Positions 1 to 5,680 of a stretch of DNA of 9,621 bases are shown here, in pieces; position 1 is the stretch's first letter; each line of letters opens with the position of its first letter. The stretch comes from an uncultured Planctomycetaceae bacterium (lineage in GTDB: Bacteria; Planctomycetota; Planctomycetia; Pirellulales; UBA1268). The notes beneath the pieces are model-generated. The model did not search any database, was not told the DNA's origin, and worked only from the letters and a program-made list of their open reading frames with translations. The position numbers and the translations under genes were made by a program. The stretch spans positions 1 through 9,621 of the forward strand of contig CAJBSQ010000170.1 in assembly GCA_903958265.1 (NCBI GenBank). The letters run 5' to 3'.

Positions 1-1
1 C

Positions 2-229
2 GACCGCACGGTGGCCTGCCGGATTGGCGTCGATGGCCGCCCCCTCCCGGATGGCAGGTATGCTGCGATCGTGCTGGCGGGCGACTCCCCCGAGGCGTTC
101 AACGATATCGACCACCCCGATCGCGTGGTCCCCGAGACCACGCAGATCGACTGCGTGCGCGGCACACTCACGCTACCGGCTCACTCGCTGACGATTGTCA
201 AAACTGCGGTGACGACGCGGGCGAGATAG
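2..229 (+). CDS. Alpha-L-arabinofuranosidase (GH51-type), C-terminal fragment
   Basis: This is the last 75 codons of a gene that enters from the left edge in frame 2 and stops at TAG 227-229. The visible piece matches the C-terminal beta-sandwich of GH51 alpha-L-arabinofuranosidases: a segment with FNDIDHPDRVVPE (the family's N-x-F/I-x-x-P-D-x-V-x-P region), then a strand pair, and the terminal PAHSLTIVK strand, equivalent to the family's PPHSxTVL ending. Such enzymes release terminal arabinofuranose from arabinan and arabinoxylan. The catalytic TIM barrel with its two glutamates lies outside the window, so activity cannot be judged, and the signal peptide, if any, is also unseen. An internal GTG at 11 is not a start, because the frame is open to the edge. 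The family assignment rests on about 75 residues and is good but not certain. Confidence 0.72.
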   Translation, partial: DRTVACRIGVDGRPLPDGRYAAIVLAGDSPEAFNDIDHPDRVVPETTQIDCVRGTLTLPAHSLTIVKTAVTTRAR

Positions 230-282
230 ACCCCGTTGGTCGGCTGATGGGCCCGCGTGCGACGCCCTACCGGAGTTCTTGC

Positions 283-325
283 CGGGCGCGGCCGTCGGCG
301 GGCACGCAACGCACGGCTCCGCCCG
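283..325. terminator. Candidate bidirectional hairpin terminator between convergent genes
   Basis: In the 133-bp gap between two converging genes, CGGGCG-cg-GCCG (283-294) pairs with CGGC-tc-CGCCCG (314-325). That gives ten base pairs with a 2x2 internal loop and a 19-base apical loop. A short TTTCT follows on the plus strand, and no T-run follows on the minus strand. Position and GC-rich stem fit a terminator for the arabinofuranosidase gene. The poor U tract and large loop keep confidence low. Confidence 0.33.
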
Positions 326-362
326 TTTCTCCCGCCCCGTGATCCACGCGAATACGAGTTGG

Positions 363-1580
363 TCACAGCGCTGCCGGGTTCTCGAACCAATACAGACCTG
401 ACTTTCCAGGGGCCACGATGTCGACGTCGCCGTCGGCATCCATGTCGTAGACCGCCATCTGCAATCCGGTGCCGGCGGAGCCGGGCCGGAAATCCTTGAA
501 GGCATCCCGCTGTTCCGGGTTGAGCGGCGCTGCGGGGGCTGGATCACCGAGATAGACCACGCTCTTCGACCAGGTCGAGGTGCCGCGGTTGTACTTGTAG
601 AGAAACAGACAGGGCTCCGCGGTGGCGCCGGGCTCGCTGGCATGCGCGTAGATCCGTTTCCCCGTGACGAACTCAAATTCGCCGTCCCGATCGAAGTCTG
701 CGAGAGCCAGGACATGGACCTGTGAAAAGCTCGTATCGATGTCCTCCTTCGTCCACGTGCGTTTGCCGTCTGCGTCGGTCGACTGTTTCAGCCAGTACAA
801 ACCGACGTCATGTCCCATTCCCCAGGCGACATCGGTGTCGCCATCCCCGTCGAAGTCATGCCCGATGATTTCGATGCTGGCGGTTCCGAACTGAAACTCC
901 GGGTGGAATACCCATTCGCCCGTTCGCTCGGCCGGCTGTTCGTACCAGCCCGTCGGAGCGATCAGATCGATTCTTCCATCGCTATTGATATCGCCATGGC
1001 CGATCCCATGGCCGGCGCCTTGGGTTCCGAGCGATCGCTTTGTCCATGCCACGGCCGGTGATTTCGATGCGAGTTCATAGAAGACAACCTTGTCGCCCAC
1101 GTTGGGGATGAAGACGGGCGTCTTGTCGCCATAGAGATCGAGGAGATAGCCCGTTTCCATGGAGCCGGGCAGGTCGATCGTGTGTTCGGTCCATGGCGTC
1201 GTGGGGTCCGCCGGCTGCTCCACCCAGGCGACTGTTTTGCTGAAGTACGCGCACGTGATGATGTCGACTTTTCCGTCTCCATTGACGTCGAGCGGCGCAT
1301 CGGCGAAATCCTCGTGGTACTGCGGATTGGTTCCCGGGGGAACATTCCGCACCTTGTGCTGCGTCCACGTGGGAGCGGCATACCAGGAGTCTCCGCAAAA
1401 CACGTCGGGCTTGCCGTCGCCATTCACATCGGCGACGCCCACCGCCTCGAATGGCGACCGGTGGTTGATGGTGTGCTTCTTCCACTGGGTGGCTTCATCC
1501 GCACGAAGAAGCGGTGCTGCGGAGTGAACGGCTGAAATCGCGACGGCGACGACGAGCAAAGAGGATCGAAGGTGCGGCAC
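363..1580 (-). CDS. Exported FG-GAP/VCBS repeat beta-propeller protein
   Basis: This is a 405-residue protein with an N-terminal signal peptide (hydrophobic core LLVVAVAISAV at about residues 8-18, cleavage plausible after PLLRA). The rest is FG-GAP/VCBS repeats. Calcium-loop motifs of the DxDxDGxxD type lie at about residues 51-59 (DVNGDGKPD), 98-106 (DVNGDGKVD), 197-205 (DINSDGRID), 242-250 (DFDGDGDTD), 295-303 (DFDRDGEFE, last Asp replaced by Glu) and 379-387 (DMDADGDVD). A seventh, loop-less repeat (DLYGDKTPVFIPN) lies near 148-160. Seven repeats about 45-50 residues apart fit a seven-bladed propeller. GxYWxxxP blade endings recur (GWYEQP, GLYWLKQ, GLYWFENP). The start is GTG at 1578-1580, chosen because GGAG sits eight bases upstream and the signal peptide follows at once; the frame stays open to 1856 but that part looks non-coding. 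Such planctomycete proteins are probably secreted and calcium-stabilised, with binding or adhesion roles inferred. No catalytic motif was seen. Confidence 0.88.
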   Translation of the reverse strand: MPHLRSSLLVVAVAISAVHSAAPLLRADEATQWKKHTINHRSPFEAVGVADVNGDGKPDVFCGDSWYAAPTWTQHKVRNVPPGTNPQYHEDFADAPLDVNGDGKVDIITCAYFSKTVAWVEQPADPTTPWTEHTIDLPGSMETGYLLDLYGDKTPVFIPNVGDKVVFYELASKSPAVAWTKRSLGTQGAGHGIGHGDINSDGRIDLIAPTGWYEQPAERTGEWVFHPEFQFGTASIEIIGHDFDGDGDTDVAWGMGHDVGLYWLKQSTDADGKRTWTKEDIDTSFSQVHVLALADFDRDGEFEFVTGKRIYAHASEPGATAEPCLFLYKYNRGTSTWSKSVVYLGDPAPAAPLNPEQRDAFKDFRPGSAGTGLQMAVYDMDADGDVDIVAPGKSGLYWFENPAAL

Positions 1581-1635
1581 AGTCTTGTCTCCGGAGAGGC
1601 GCTCGTTCGAAGCGCAGGATTCAGCTTCCGCGTGT

Positions 1636-1664
1636 AGCGTGAGTCCAATTTCCGCCCGCGTCAA
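1636..1664 (-). promoter_or_regulatory. Possible sigma70-like promoter of the propeller gene
   Basis: Reading the minus strand, TTGACG (1664-1659) matches five of six bases of the -35 consensus. Seventeen bases further on lies CACGCT (1641-1636), a poor -10 element. The site would start transcription about 50 bases upstream of the GTG at 1580. Only the -35 is convincing, so this is a weak call. Confidence 0.2.
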
Positions 1665-1773
1665 TGACTGCTCGGTGGGGCCAGCCGCGGGGGCGGGAGG
1701 GCGTTCACGATGCAACGGCTCTCGATTCGGTGGTCGTGTAGCGACGCCGGGAGAACGGCGGCGGCTCGCCCGG

Positions 1774-1839
1774 CTACATCCGGTAGAACTCATCCCAGCC
1801 CTTGCGCGGCGGTACGCCGCCAGATTTGGTGGCTGACAC
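1774..1839 (-). pseudogene. Short 21-codon open frame, possible gene remnant
   Basis: On the minus strand, a GTG at 1839 opens 21 codons closing at TAG 1776-1774. The peptide ends PPRKGWDEFYRM and its third codon positions are mostly G or C, as in real genes here. The G-W-(D/E)-E-(F/A)-(Y/F) pattern resembles the C-terminal tails of some AbrB/MazE-type antitoxins, but those normally run on with an acidic stretch, and no DNA-binding part is present. The GTG lies inside a palindrome and only weak purine-rich sequence (GGGG then seven A) precedes it. If one base is added to the A7 run (1841-1847), the frame joins the reading frame upstream, as a decayed gene would. It may be a remnant, a very small gene, or chance. 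Confidence 0.22.
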
Positions 1840-1847
1840 CTTTTTTT
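1828..1847 (+). repeat. GGTG/CACC palindrome followed by a T7 tract
   Basis: GGTG (1828-1831), loop GCTGA and CACC (1837-1840) are followed directly by seven T (1841-1847). It differs by one base from GGTGTCTGACACC, a palindrome that, from memory, occurs beside T-runs in intergenic repeats of several bacteria, some linked to REP-associated Y1 transposases. As a plus-strand intrinsic terminator it would have only a 4-bp stem, though a 5-bp hairpin (1808-1821) lies just upstream. No plus-strand gene ends here, so a decayed interspersed repeat is the preferred reading. One copy only was seen in this window. Confidence 0.3.
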
Positions 1848-1892
1848 CCCCAGCACCTCCCGTGCGTAGGTGCCGCGGCTCGCCGGCGGCTG

Positions 1893-2570
1893 TCACGGCT
1901 TCGGCAGTGGCCGCCAGCGAATGTTCCGGGCCTCGCCCACGGTGGCGTAGGTTGCGATCCCGAGCGGCTTGCTCGCCGCCACCTCGTTGCGGACCGAGAT
2001 CCGGCGGTTCTCGATGTCTTGATCGACGACCATCTCACCGTCGACGGCACATTCGATCCGCCGCGGGGTGACCCGCACGACGACGGCATACCACCGCCCC
2101 TTCTCGAAGGTCATCGTGTCGGTCGTCTCATTGTCGCCCGCGTCGCGGCCGTCAATACTCGAGAGCCCCGTGATCGAACCGCCCCAGCCACCGAGGATGA
2201 AGCTGCAGCACTCATCGCCGACGGGAAATGTCAGCCCGCAGAAGAAGTCGTTGCCGTCCACCCGCCGCGCCTCGAGGGTGAGTTCGTAGGAATCCCTCGG
2301 CGGCTCGCCCCCCCACGTCACCCCGTTGAGATCGGCTCCAGACGGAATCCGGATCGCCCCATCGACGACCGTTGGCGCCTCCCCGCCCCCGAATGGCGTG
2401 GGCTGCCAGTCGCCGAGCGTCCGCCCGTCGAACAGCGGCCGCCAGCCCGTGATGGCGTTGGGCACCACCGCCCCATCCGCCACCGCCGCGGGATCGGCGG
2501 CCCATGCCATCGGCATCATGGCGGCCACCGCCGCCACGGCGAGCGTCACTCTTGAACTCATCGGCCTCAT
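1893..2570 (-). CDS. Secreted DUF1080 (3-keto-disaccharide hydrolase domain) protein
   Basis: This is a 225-residue protein. A signal peptide occupies about residues 1-25 (hydrophobic TLAVAAVAAMMPMAWA, cleavage after AWA). The rest is one DUF1080 domain with a concanavalin-A/GH16-like beta-sandwich fold. The hallmark WRPLFDGRTLGDWQ lies at 43-56, followed by the Y-x-L-x-L-E-x-R strand near 95-102 and a central block around 107-150 (GNDFFCGLTFP, FILGGWGGS, GLSSIDG). DUF1080 proteins are very abundant in planctomycetes. Some act on 3-keto sugars, but many are uncharacterised, so the substrate here is unknown. Four cysteines (111, 121, 122, 174) in an exported protein may form disulfides. The start ATG at 2570 is chosen for GGAGG six bases upstream; an internal ATG at 2561 would be too far from it. 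It lies 40 bp behind the S46 peptidase gene on the same strand, so cotranscription is likely. Confidence 0.85.
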   Translation of the reverse strand: MRPMSSRVTLAVAAVAAMMPMAWAADPAAVADGAVVPNAITGWRPLFDGRTLGDWQPTPFGGGEAPTVVDGAIRIPSGADLNGVTWGGEPPRDSYELTLEARRVDGNDFFCGLTFPVGDECCSFILGGWGGSITGLSSIDGRDAGDNETTDTMTFEKGRWYAVVVRVTPRRIECAVDGEMVVDQDIENRRISVRNEVAASKPLGIATYATVGEARNIRWRPLPKP

Positions 2571-2580
2571 CTTCCGCCTC

Positions 2581-2604
2581 CGCCATGAATCACTTGCAAT
2601 GGCG
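2581..2604 (-). promoter_or_regulatory. Intercistronic hairpin next to the DUF1080 ribosome-binding site
   Basis: CGCCAT (2581-2586) and ATGGCG (2599-2604) form a perfect 6-bp stem with a 12-base loop, lying wholly between the peptidase stop codon and the DUF1080 start. In the minus-strand RNA the stem's 3' edge touches the GGAGG Shine-Dalgarno (2581-2577). There is no U tract, so it is not a classical terminator. It could modulate translation or mRNA processing between the two genes, which is inference only. Confidence 0.25.
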
Positions 2605-2610
2605 CAAAGT

Positions 2611-4746
2611 CTATCGGTCGTGGCCGTCACCCGCCACCAGTTCCCGAACGAGTCCTGCGGCGTGATAGACGTGCTCGAGCGCGGCCACGATCGCCGTGGC
2701 ATCCACCGCGACAGCGCGGGCCCGTAGGTCGTCGTAGGCGATGTCGAGCACGAGTGAGTCGATGTTGCCGTCGAAGATCACTCCCACCAGTTCGCCTTTC
2801 CGGTTGACGACCGGGCTGCCGGAGTTGCCGCCGATGATGTCGGCGGTGGAGATGAAGTTGAAATGCGTCTGCCGGAAGGCCTCGTTGGCGGCCGGAGAGT
2901 CGCGAAACGCCCGCCACCGCGGCGGCAGGTCGAACGGCGGCGCTTCGCCGGTGGTGGCGGCCCGGGCGAAGAGCCCACCGAACGTCGTAAACGGTGCTGT
3001 GGCAGCCTTCGCTCCCCCGTCCAAGCCCCGCACCGTGCCGTAGGCCAGCCGGAGCGTGAATGTGGCGTCGGGGTAGCCCGCCGCTCCCTCGCGGGCAAAC
3101 CGGGCCCGGGCCAGCTCGCCATGCGCCTGCTGCTTCACTTCCTGCGCAGCCTCCGCGATTCCCCGCACCCGCCGCGACTCGGCGTCCACCAGCCGCGCGA
3201 GGCCGAGCATCGCATCCGTTGATGCCGCGACGGCCTCCGCTCCGCCGTCGTAGAGCTCACGGCGGGTGTCGGCGACCGCCGTCCCCATTCCAGTCAGCGG
3301 CCGTCTGCCGAGCATGGTGCCGGCCACGAGCTCCTCCGCCCGGTCGCGGGGCGACCGCCCTGCCAGCACCCGCCCGACGAGTTCGTCGTCGCCGCCGAGC
3401 GTGGTGGCGAGGAACGTCAGCGAATCGGTGAGCTTCACGACCTCAAACGCGTCGTAGATGGGTTCGTCCGAGAAGAGCTGGTGCTCCAGCGACTCGAGGT
3501 TGGACTCTCGGTATTCCCGCAGCCGCGTGCCGCTCGGCCTGCCCCGCTCCTCGGCGGCGCGGAGGATCCCGCGGGCGTTCCAGAAATACTGGCTGTTGAA
3601 GGCGGCCGCCCCCTCCAGCAGCCGGTACCGCACGAGGATCCCGTCGAGCGTCCGCTGCGCCTCCTCGATTCGGGCGTAGGGCGATGCCGCACCGCCACGC
3701 TCCCCCTCCGGCGTGCGGCGGAGGCGGGCCTCGGCCTCCCGCTTCCCCGCCATGATCCGCGGCTCCAGCAGTCCGGCGAGCACGCCCGACCGCGCCTTGC
3801 GTCCATTCTCGACGCCGAGCAGATCCTGACGCGCCTGCCGCCGCTCCTCGGGCCCCTCGGCCGCATACGCGCCGACGACCGCCTCCAGCCGGTTGAGAAT
3901 CTGGAGGTCGAGGGGCAACCGCCGGTCGCGGAGCGATACGAGTTCGGCGACCGTGTTGGCCCGATCGGTGTGGCCGGGATGCCCAGACACGAACACGAGG
4001 TCGCCGTCGGCCACGCCGCTCTCGGCCCACGCCAGATGGTGCTCCACCCGGGCCGGCCGGCCATGCTCGTAGGCGCGGAAGAAGCAGACGTCGAGGTTGA
4101 ACCGGGGAAACTCGAAGTTGTCGGCGTCGCCGCCAAAGAAGGCGATCTGCTGCTCCGGCGCGAAGACCAGCCGCACGTCGGTGTATTTCTTCGCGCGGTA
4201 GAGGTGGTAGGCGCCTCCTTGATAGAGCGTGACCACGTCACTCCGTAGTCCGGTCGCCGCCAGCGACTCCTTTTCGATCTCGGCCATCGCCGACCGGCGG
4301 GCGGCGAAGGCCGATTCAGCCGACATCCCGGCGGCCACCGCCGCCTGAACGCGGTCGGTCACGTCCTCGACTGACACCAGCACGTTGAGTTCGAGATCGT
4401 GGCACGCCAGTTCGTCCTCCCGGGTCGCGGCGGCAAATCCCTCCCGCAGGTAATCGTGGGCCGGATCCCCCAGCTTCTGGATCGCGTCGGCGCCCACGTG
4501 GTGGTTGGTGAGCACGAGGCCGTCGGCCGAGACCAAGGCCCCCGACCCGCCCGAACTGAACCGCACGCTCGACCGCTGGAGATGGAGAAGCCAGTCGGGC
4601 GTGATGGCCATGCCGTGATCGCGCTCGAGCTGCTCGACCGGCGGGGCTGAAAAGAGCCACATTCCCTCGTCGCTGCCAGCCCGGCCTGCGGCAGTGAGCC
4701 CAATCACGCAGGCCATCGCCCATCCCCTTGACGCGGTATTGAACAT
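2611..4746 (-). CDS. S46 family serine dipeptidyl-peptidase (DPP7/DPP11 type), exported
   Basis: This is a 711-residue protein, the usual S46 length. A signal peptide (about residues 1-25, core AMACVIGLTAA) is followed by the mature N-terminus DEGMWLFSAPP, which matches the family's DEGMW start. S46 enzymes release N-terminal dipeptides from oligopeptides using a chymotrypsin-like double barrel with a helical lid. The triad is visible: His in NHHV at 81-84, Asp219 in the DNFEFPRFNLD block (209-219), and Ser642 in GNSGSP (640-645). Their spacing agrees with the known His/Asp/Ser of Porphyromonas DPP7. Eighteen residues after Ser642 lies Gly660 (FDGN), the position that is Arg in DPP11 (acidic P1) and Gly in DPP7 (hydrophobic P1), so DPP7-like specificity is inferred. 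The usual Cys of NHHC is Val84. The helical insert spans about 280-560. Start ATG 4746 has AGGA about nine bases upstream. The gene is divergent from comM and heads a likely two-gene unit with DUF1080. Confidence 0.93.
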   Translation of the reverse strand: MFNTASRGWAMACVIGLTAAGRAGSDEGMWLFSAPPVEQLERDHGMAITPDWLLHLQRSSVRFSSGGSGALVSADGLVLTNHHVGADAIQKLGDPAHDYLREGFAAATREDELACHDLELNVLVSVEDVTDRVQAAVAAGMSAESAFAARRSAMAEIEKESLAATGLRSDVVTLYQGGAYHLYRAKKYTDVRLVFAPEQQIAFFGGDADNFEFPRFNLDVCFFRAYEHGRPARVEHHLAWAESGVADGDLVFVSGHPGHTDRANTVAELVSLRDRRLPLDLQILNRLEAVVGAYAAEGPEERRQARQDLLGVENGRKARSGVLAGLLEPRIMAGKREAEARLRRTPEGERGGAASPYARIEEAQRTLDGILVRYRLLEGAAAFNSQYFWNARGILRAAEERGRPSGTRLREYRESNLESLEHQLFSDEPIYDAFEVVKLTDSLTFLATTLGGDDELVGRVLAGRSPRDRAEELVAGTMLGRRPLTGMGTAVADTRRELYDGGAEAVAASTDAMLGLARLVDAESRRVRGIAEAAQEVKQQAHGELARARFAREGAAGYPDATFTLRLAYGTVRGLDGGAKAATAPFTTFGGLFARAATTGEAPPFDLPPRWRAFRDSPAANEAFRQTHFNFISTADIIGGNSGSPVVNRKGELVGVIFDGNIDSLVLDIAYDDLRARAVAVDATAIVAALEHVYHAAGLVRELVAGDGHDR

Positions 4747-4855
4747 CTGTACACTTCCTGGTGTCGGTTGTCCGTTCCAGCCTGAAACAGGCCGACCGAT
4801 CCGGCCGGCAGCCGCGCTGCGACCGGCCCACACCGTACGCCCCGAGGAACGCACC
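4747..4855. promoter_or_regulatory. Divergent intergenic region between the peptidase and comM genes
   Basis: This 109-bp gap separates the minus-strand peptidase from the plus-strand comM gene and must carry both promoters or leaders. It contains a perfect 5-bp inverted repeat GCCTG-aaa-CAGGC (4780-4792), roughly centred. The comM Shine-Dalgarno GAGGA lies about seven bases before the ATG, and the peptidase one (AGGA) lies at the other end. No good -35/-10 pair was recognised on either strand. The inverted repeat is a possible operator or leader hairpin, not more. Confidence 0.3.
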
Positions 4856-5680
4856 ATGCTCGCCCGCCTGCAGACTTTCTCATTGTTCGGGATTGAGGCG
4901 GTTCCTGTCGACGTCGAAGTCGATGTCTCCAGCGGATCCCTTCCAGCAACGGTGCTCGTGGGCATGCCGGATGCCGCCATCCGCGAGAGCACGCACCGGG
5001 TGGCCCGGGCGATGGTCAACTCGGGTTTCAACCGGCCGAACGAGCGGATCGTGGTCAATCTTGCCCCGGCCGAACTGCCCAAGCAGGCTGCCACGTTCGA
5101 CCTGCCGATCACGCTCGGCATCCTCGCCGGAAGCGGTCAGTTTTCGTCGGACCGCTTGCTTGACTACGCCGTCGTGGGCGAACTCTCACTCGAGGGCACG
5201 ACGCGGCCGACCCGCGGGGCCCTGTCGATCGCGATGGCAGCCGCCCGCCAGAGGCGAGAGCAGAGCGACGGCGAGCGGCCGCTGAAGGGCGTCGTGGTGC
5301 CTGCCGCCAGCGCCATGGAGGCGGCCGTGGTGGAAGACATCGAGGTGATCCCCGTTTCGTCGCTCGCGGAGGCGGTCCGATTTTTCGCCGGCGACCTCAA
5401 CATCCCGCCGGCCCCTCCGCGAGTCTCTGAGTGGTTCGACCGCTACGCCTCCTACGACATCGACTTTGCCGACGTCCGTGGGCAGGAGGCGGCCAAGCGG
5501 GCGATCTGCGTGGCCGCAGCGGGGGGGCATAACGTACTGATGGTCGGCCCGCCCGGGGAGGTAAAACGATGCTCGCCAAGCGGGTTCCTACAATCTTGCC
5601 GCCACTCTCGGCGGCAGAGTCAATCGAGACGACACGGATCTACAGCGCGCTTGGCCTCTTGCATCCGGGGCAACCGCTGA
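4856..5680 (+). CDS. comM: ComM/YifB-family AAA+ ATPase, N-terminal part of a frameshifted gene
   Basis: ATG 4856 follows GAGGA at good spacing and begins MLARLQTFSLFGIEA, the typical YifB/ComM start. Residues about 20-140 form the N-terminal Mg-chelatase ChlI/Lon-protease-like domain (VLVGMPDAAIRESTHRV, INLAPAELPK-like VNLAPAELPK, FDLPITLGIL, VVGELSLEG). From about 205 the AAA+ module begins (FADVRGQEAAKRAI, AAAGGHNVLMVGPPG). At codon 235 the frame is lost inside the Walker A loop: GGG (5555-5557) is followed by only two bases before GGT AAA ACG. The out-of-frame tail (about 40 residues from 5558 to the stop at 5680) is unlike the family. A full-length product with the base restored would be 523 residues, close to the usual 500-510. 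In Vibrio cholerae ComM is a helicase aiding branch migration in natural transformation; the same role here is family inference. As written, this half would be ATPase-dead. Confidence 0.85.
   Translation: MLARLQTFSLFGIEAVPVDVEVDVSSGSLPATVLVGMPDAAIRESTHRVARAMVNSGFNRPNERIVVNLAPAELPKQAATFDLPITLGILAGSGQFSSDRLLDYAVVGELSLEGTTRPTRGALSIAMAAARQRREQSDGERPLKGVVVPAASAMEAAVVEDIEVIPVSSLAEAVRFFAGDLNIPPAPPRVSEWFDRYASYDIDFADVRGQEAAKRAICVAAAGGHNVLMVGPPGEVKRCSPSGFLQSCRHSRRQSQSRRHGSTARLASCIRGNR

Larger units (their letters stand above)
1581..1892. other. 312-bp intergenic region with hairpins and a short ORF remnant
   Basis: This lies between the minus-strand DUF1080 gene and the propeller gene. It holds a GCGCT/AGCGC hairpin with a 7-base loop (1599-1615) just upstream of the propeller gene's Shine-Dalgarno, a possible promoter (1636-1664), a short open frame on the minus strand (1774-1839), a GGCGG-TACG-CCGCC hairpin (1808-1821), a palindrome plus T7 tract (1828-1847), and a GCACCT/AGGTGC inverted repeat with a 9-base loop (1853-1873). 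No full-length gene is supported here. Confidence 0.6.

Noticed and set aside
1581..1856. N-terminal extension of the propeller protein to 1856
   Set aside because: The extension is Arg/Pro-rich and would bury the signal peptide. GTG 1580 has GGAG at proper spacing.
1853..1873. GCACCT/AGGTGC inverted repeat as a terminator for the DUF1080 gene
   Set aside because: On the minus-strand RNA the stem is followed by G and A runs, not U. On the plus strand the T-run precedes the stem. It does not fit an intrinsic terminator.
1710..2555. Plus-strand open frame of 281 codons over the DUF1080 gene
   Set aside because: The composition is Arg/Pro/His-rich and no domain is visible. It mirrors the DUF1080 coding strand.
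3481..4248. Plus-strand open frame of 255 codons opposite the S46 peptidase
   Set aside because: It is a shadow of the peptidase codons. It resembles no protein family, and the peptidase frame carries the full catalytic triad.
4694..4855. Earlier start for ComM at 4694
   Set aside because: It lies within the peptidase gene and intergenic leader. Homologues begin at the MLARLQTFSL segment, and GAGGA precedes ATG 4856.
4747..5121. N-terminal extension of the S46 peptidase frame beyond ATG 4746
   Set aside because: It would precede the signal peptide with 125 residues overlapping comM. The ATG at 4746 has a Shine-Dalgarno and an immediate signal sequence.
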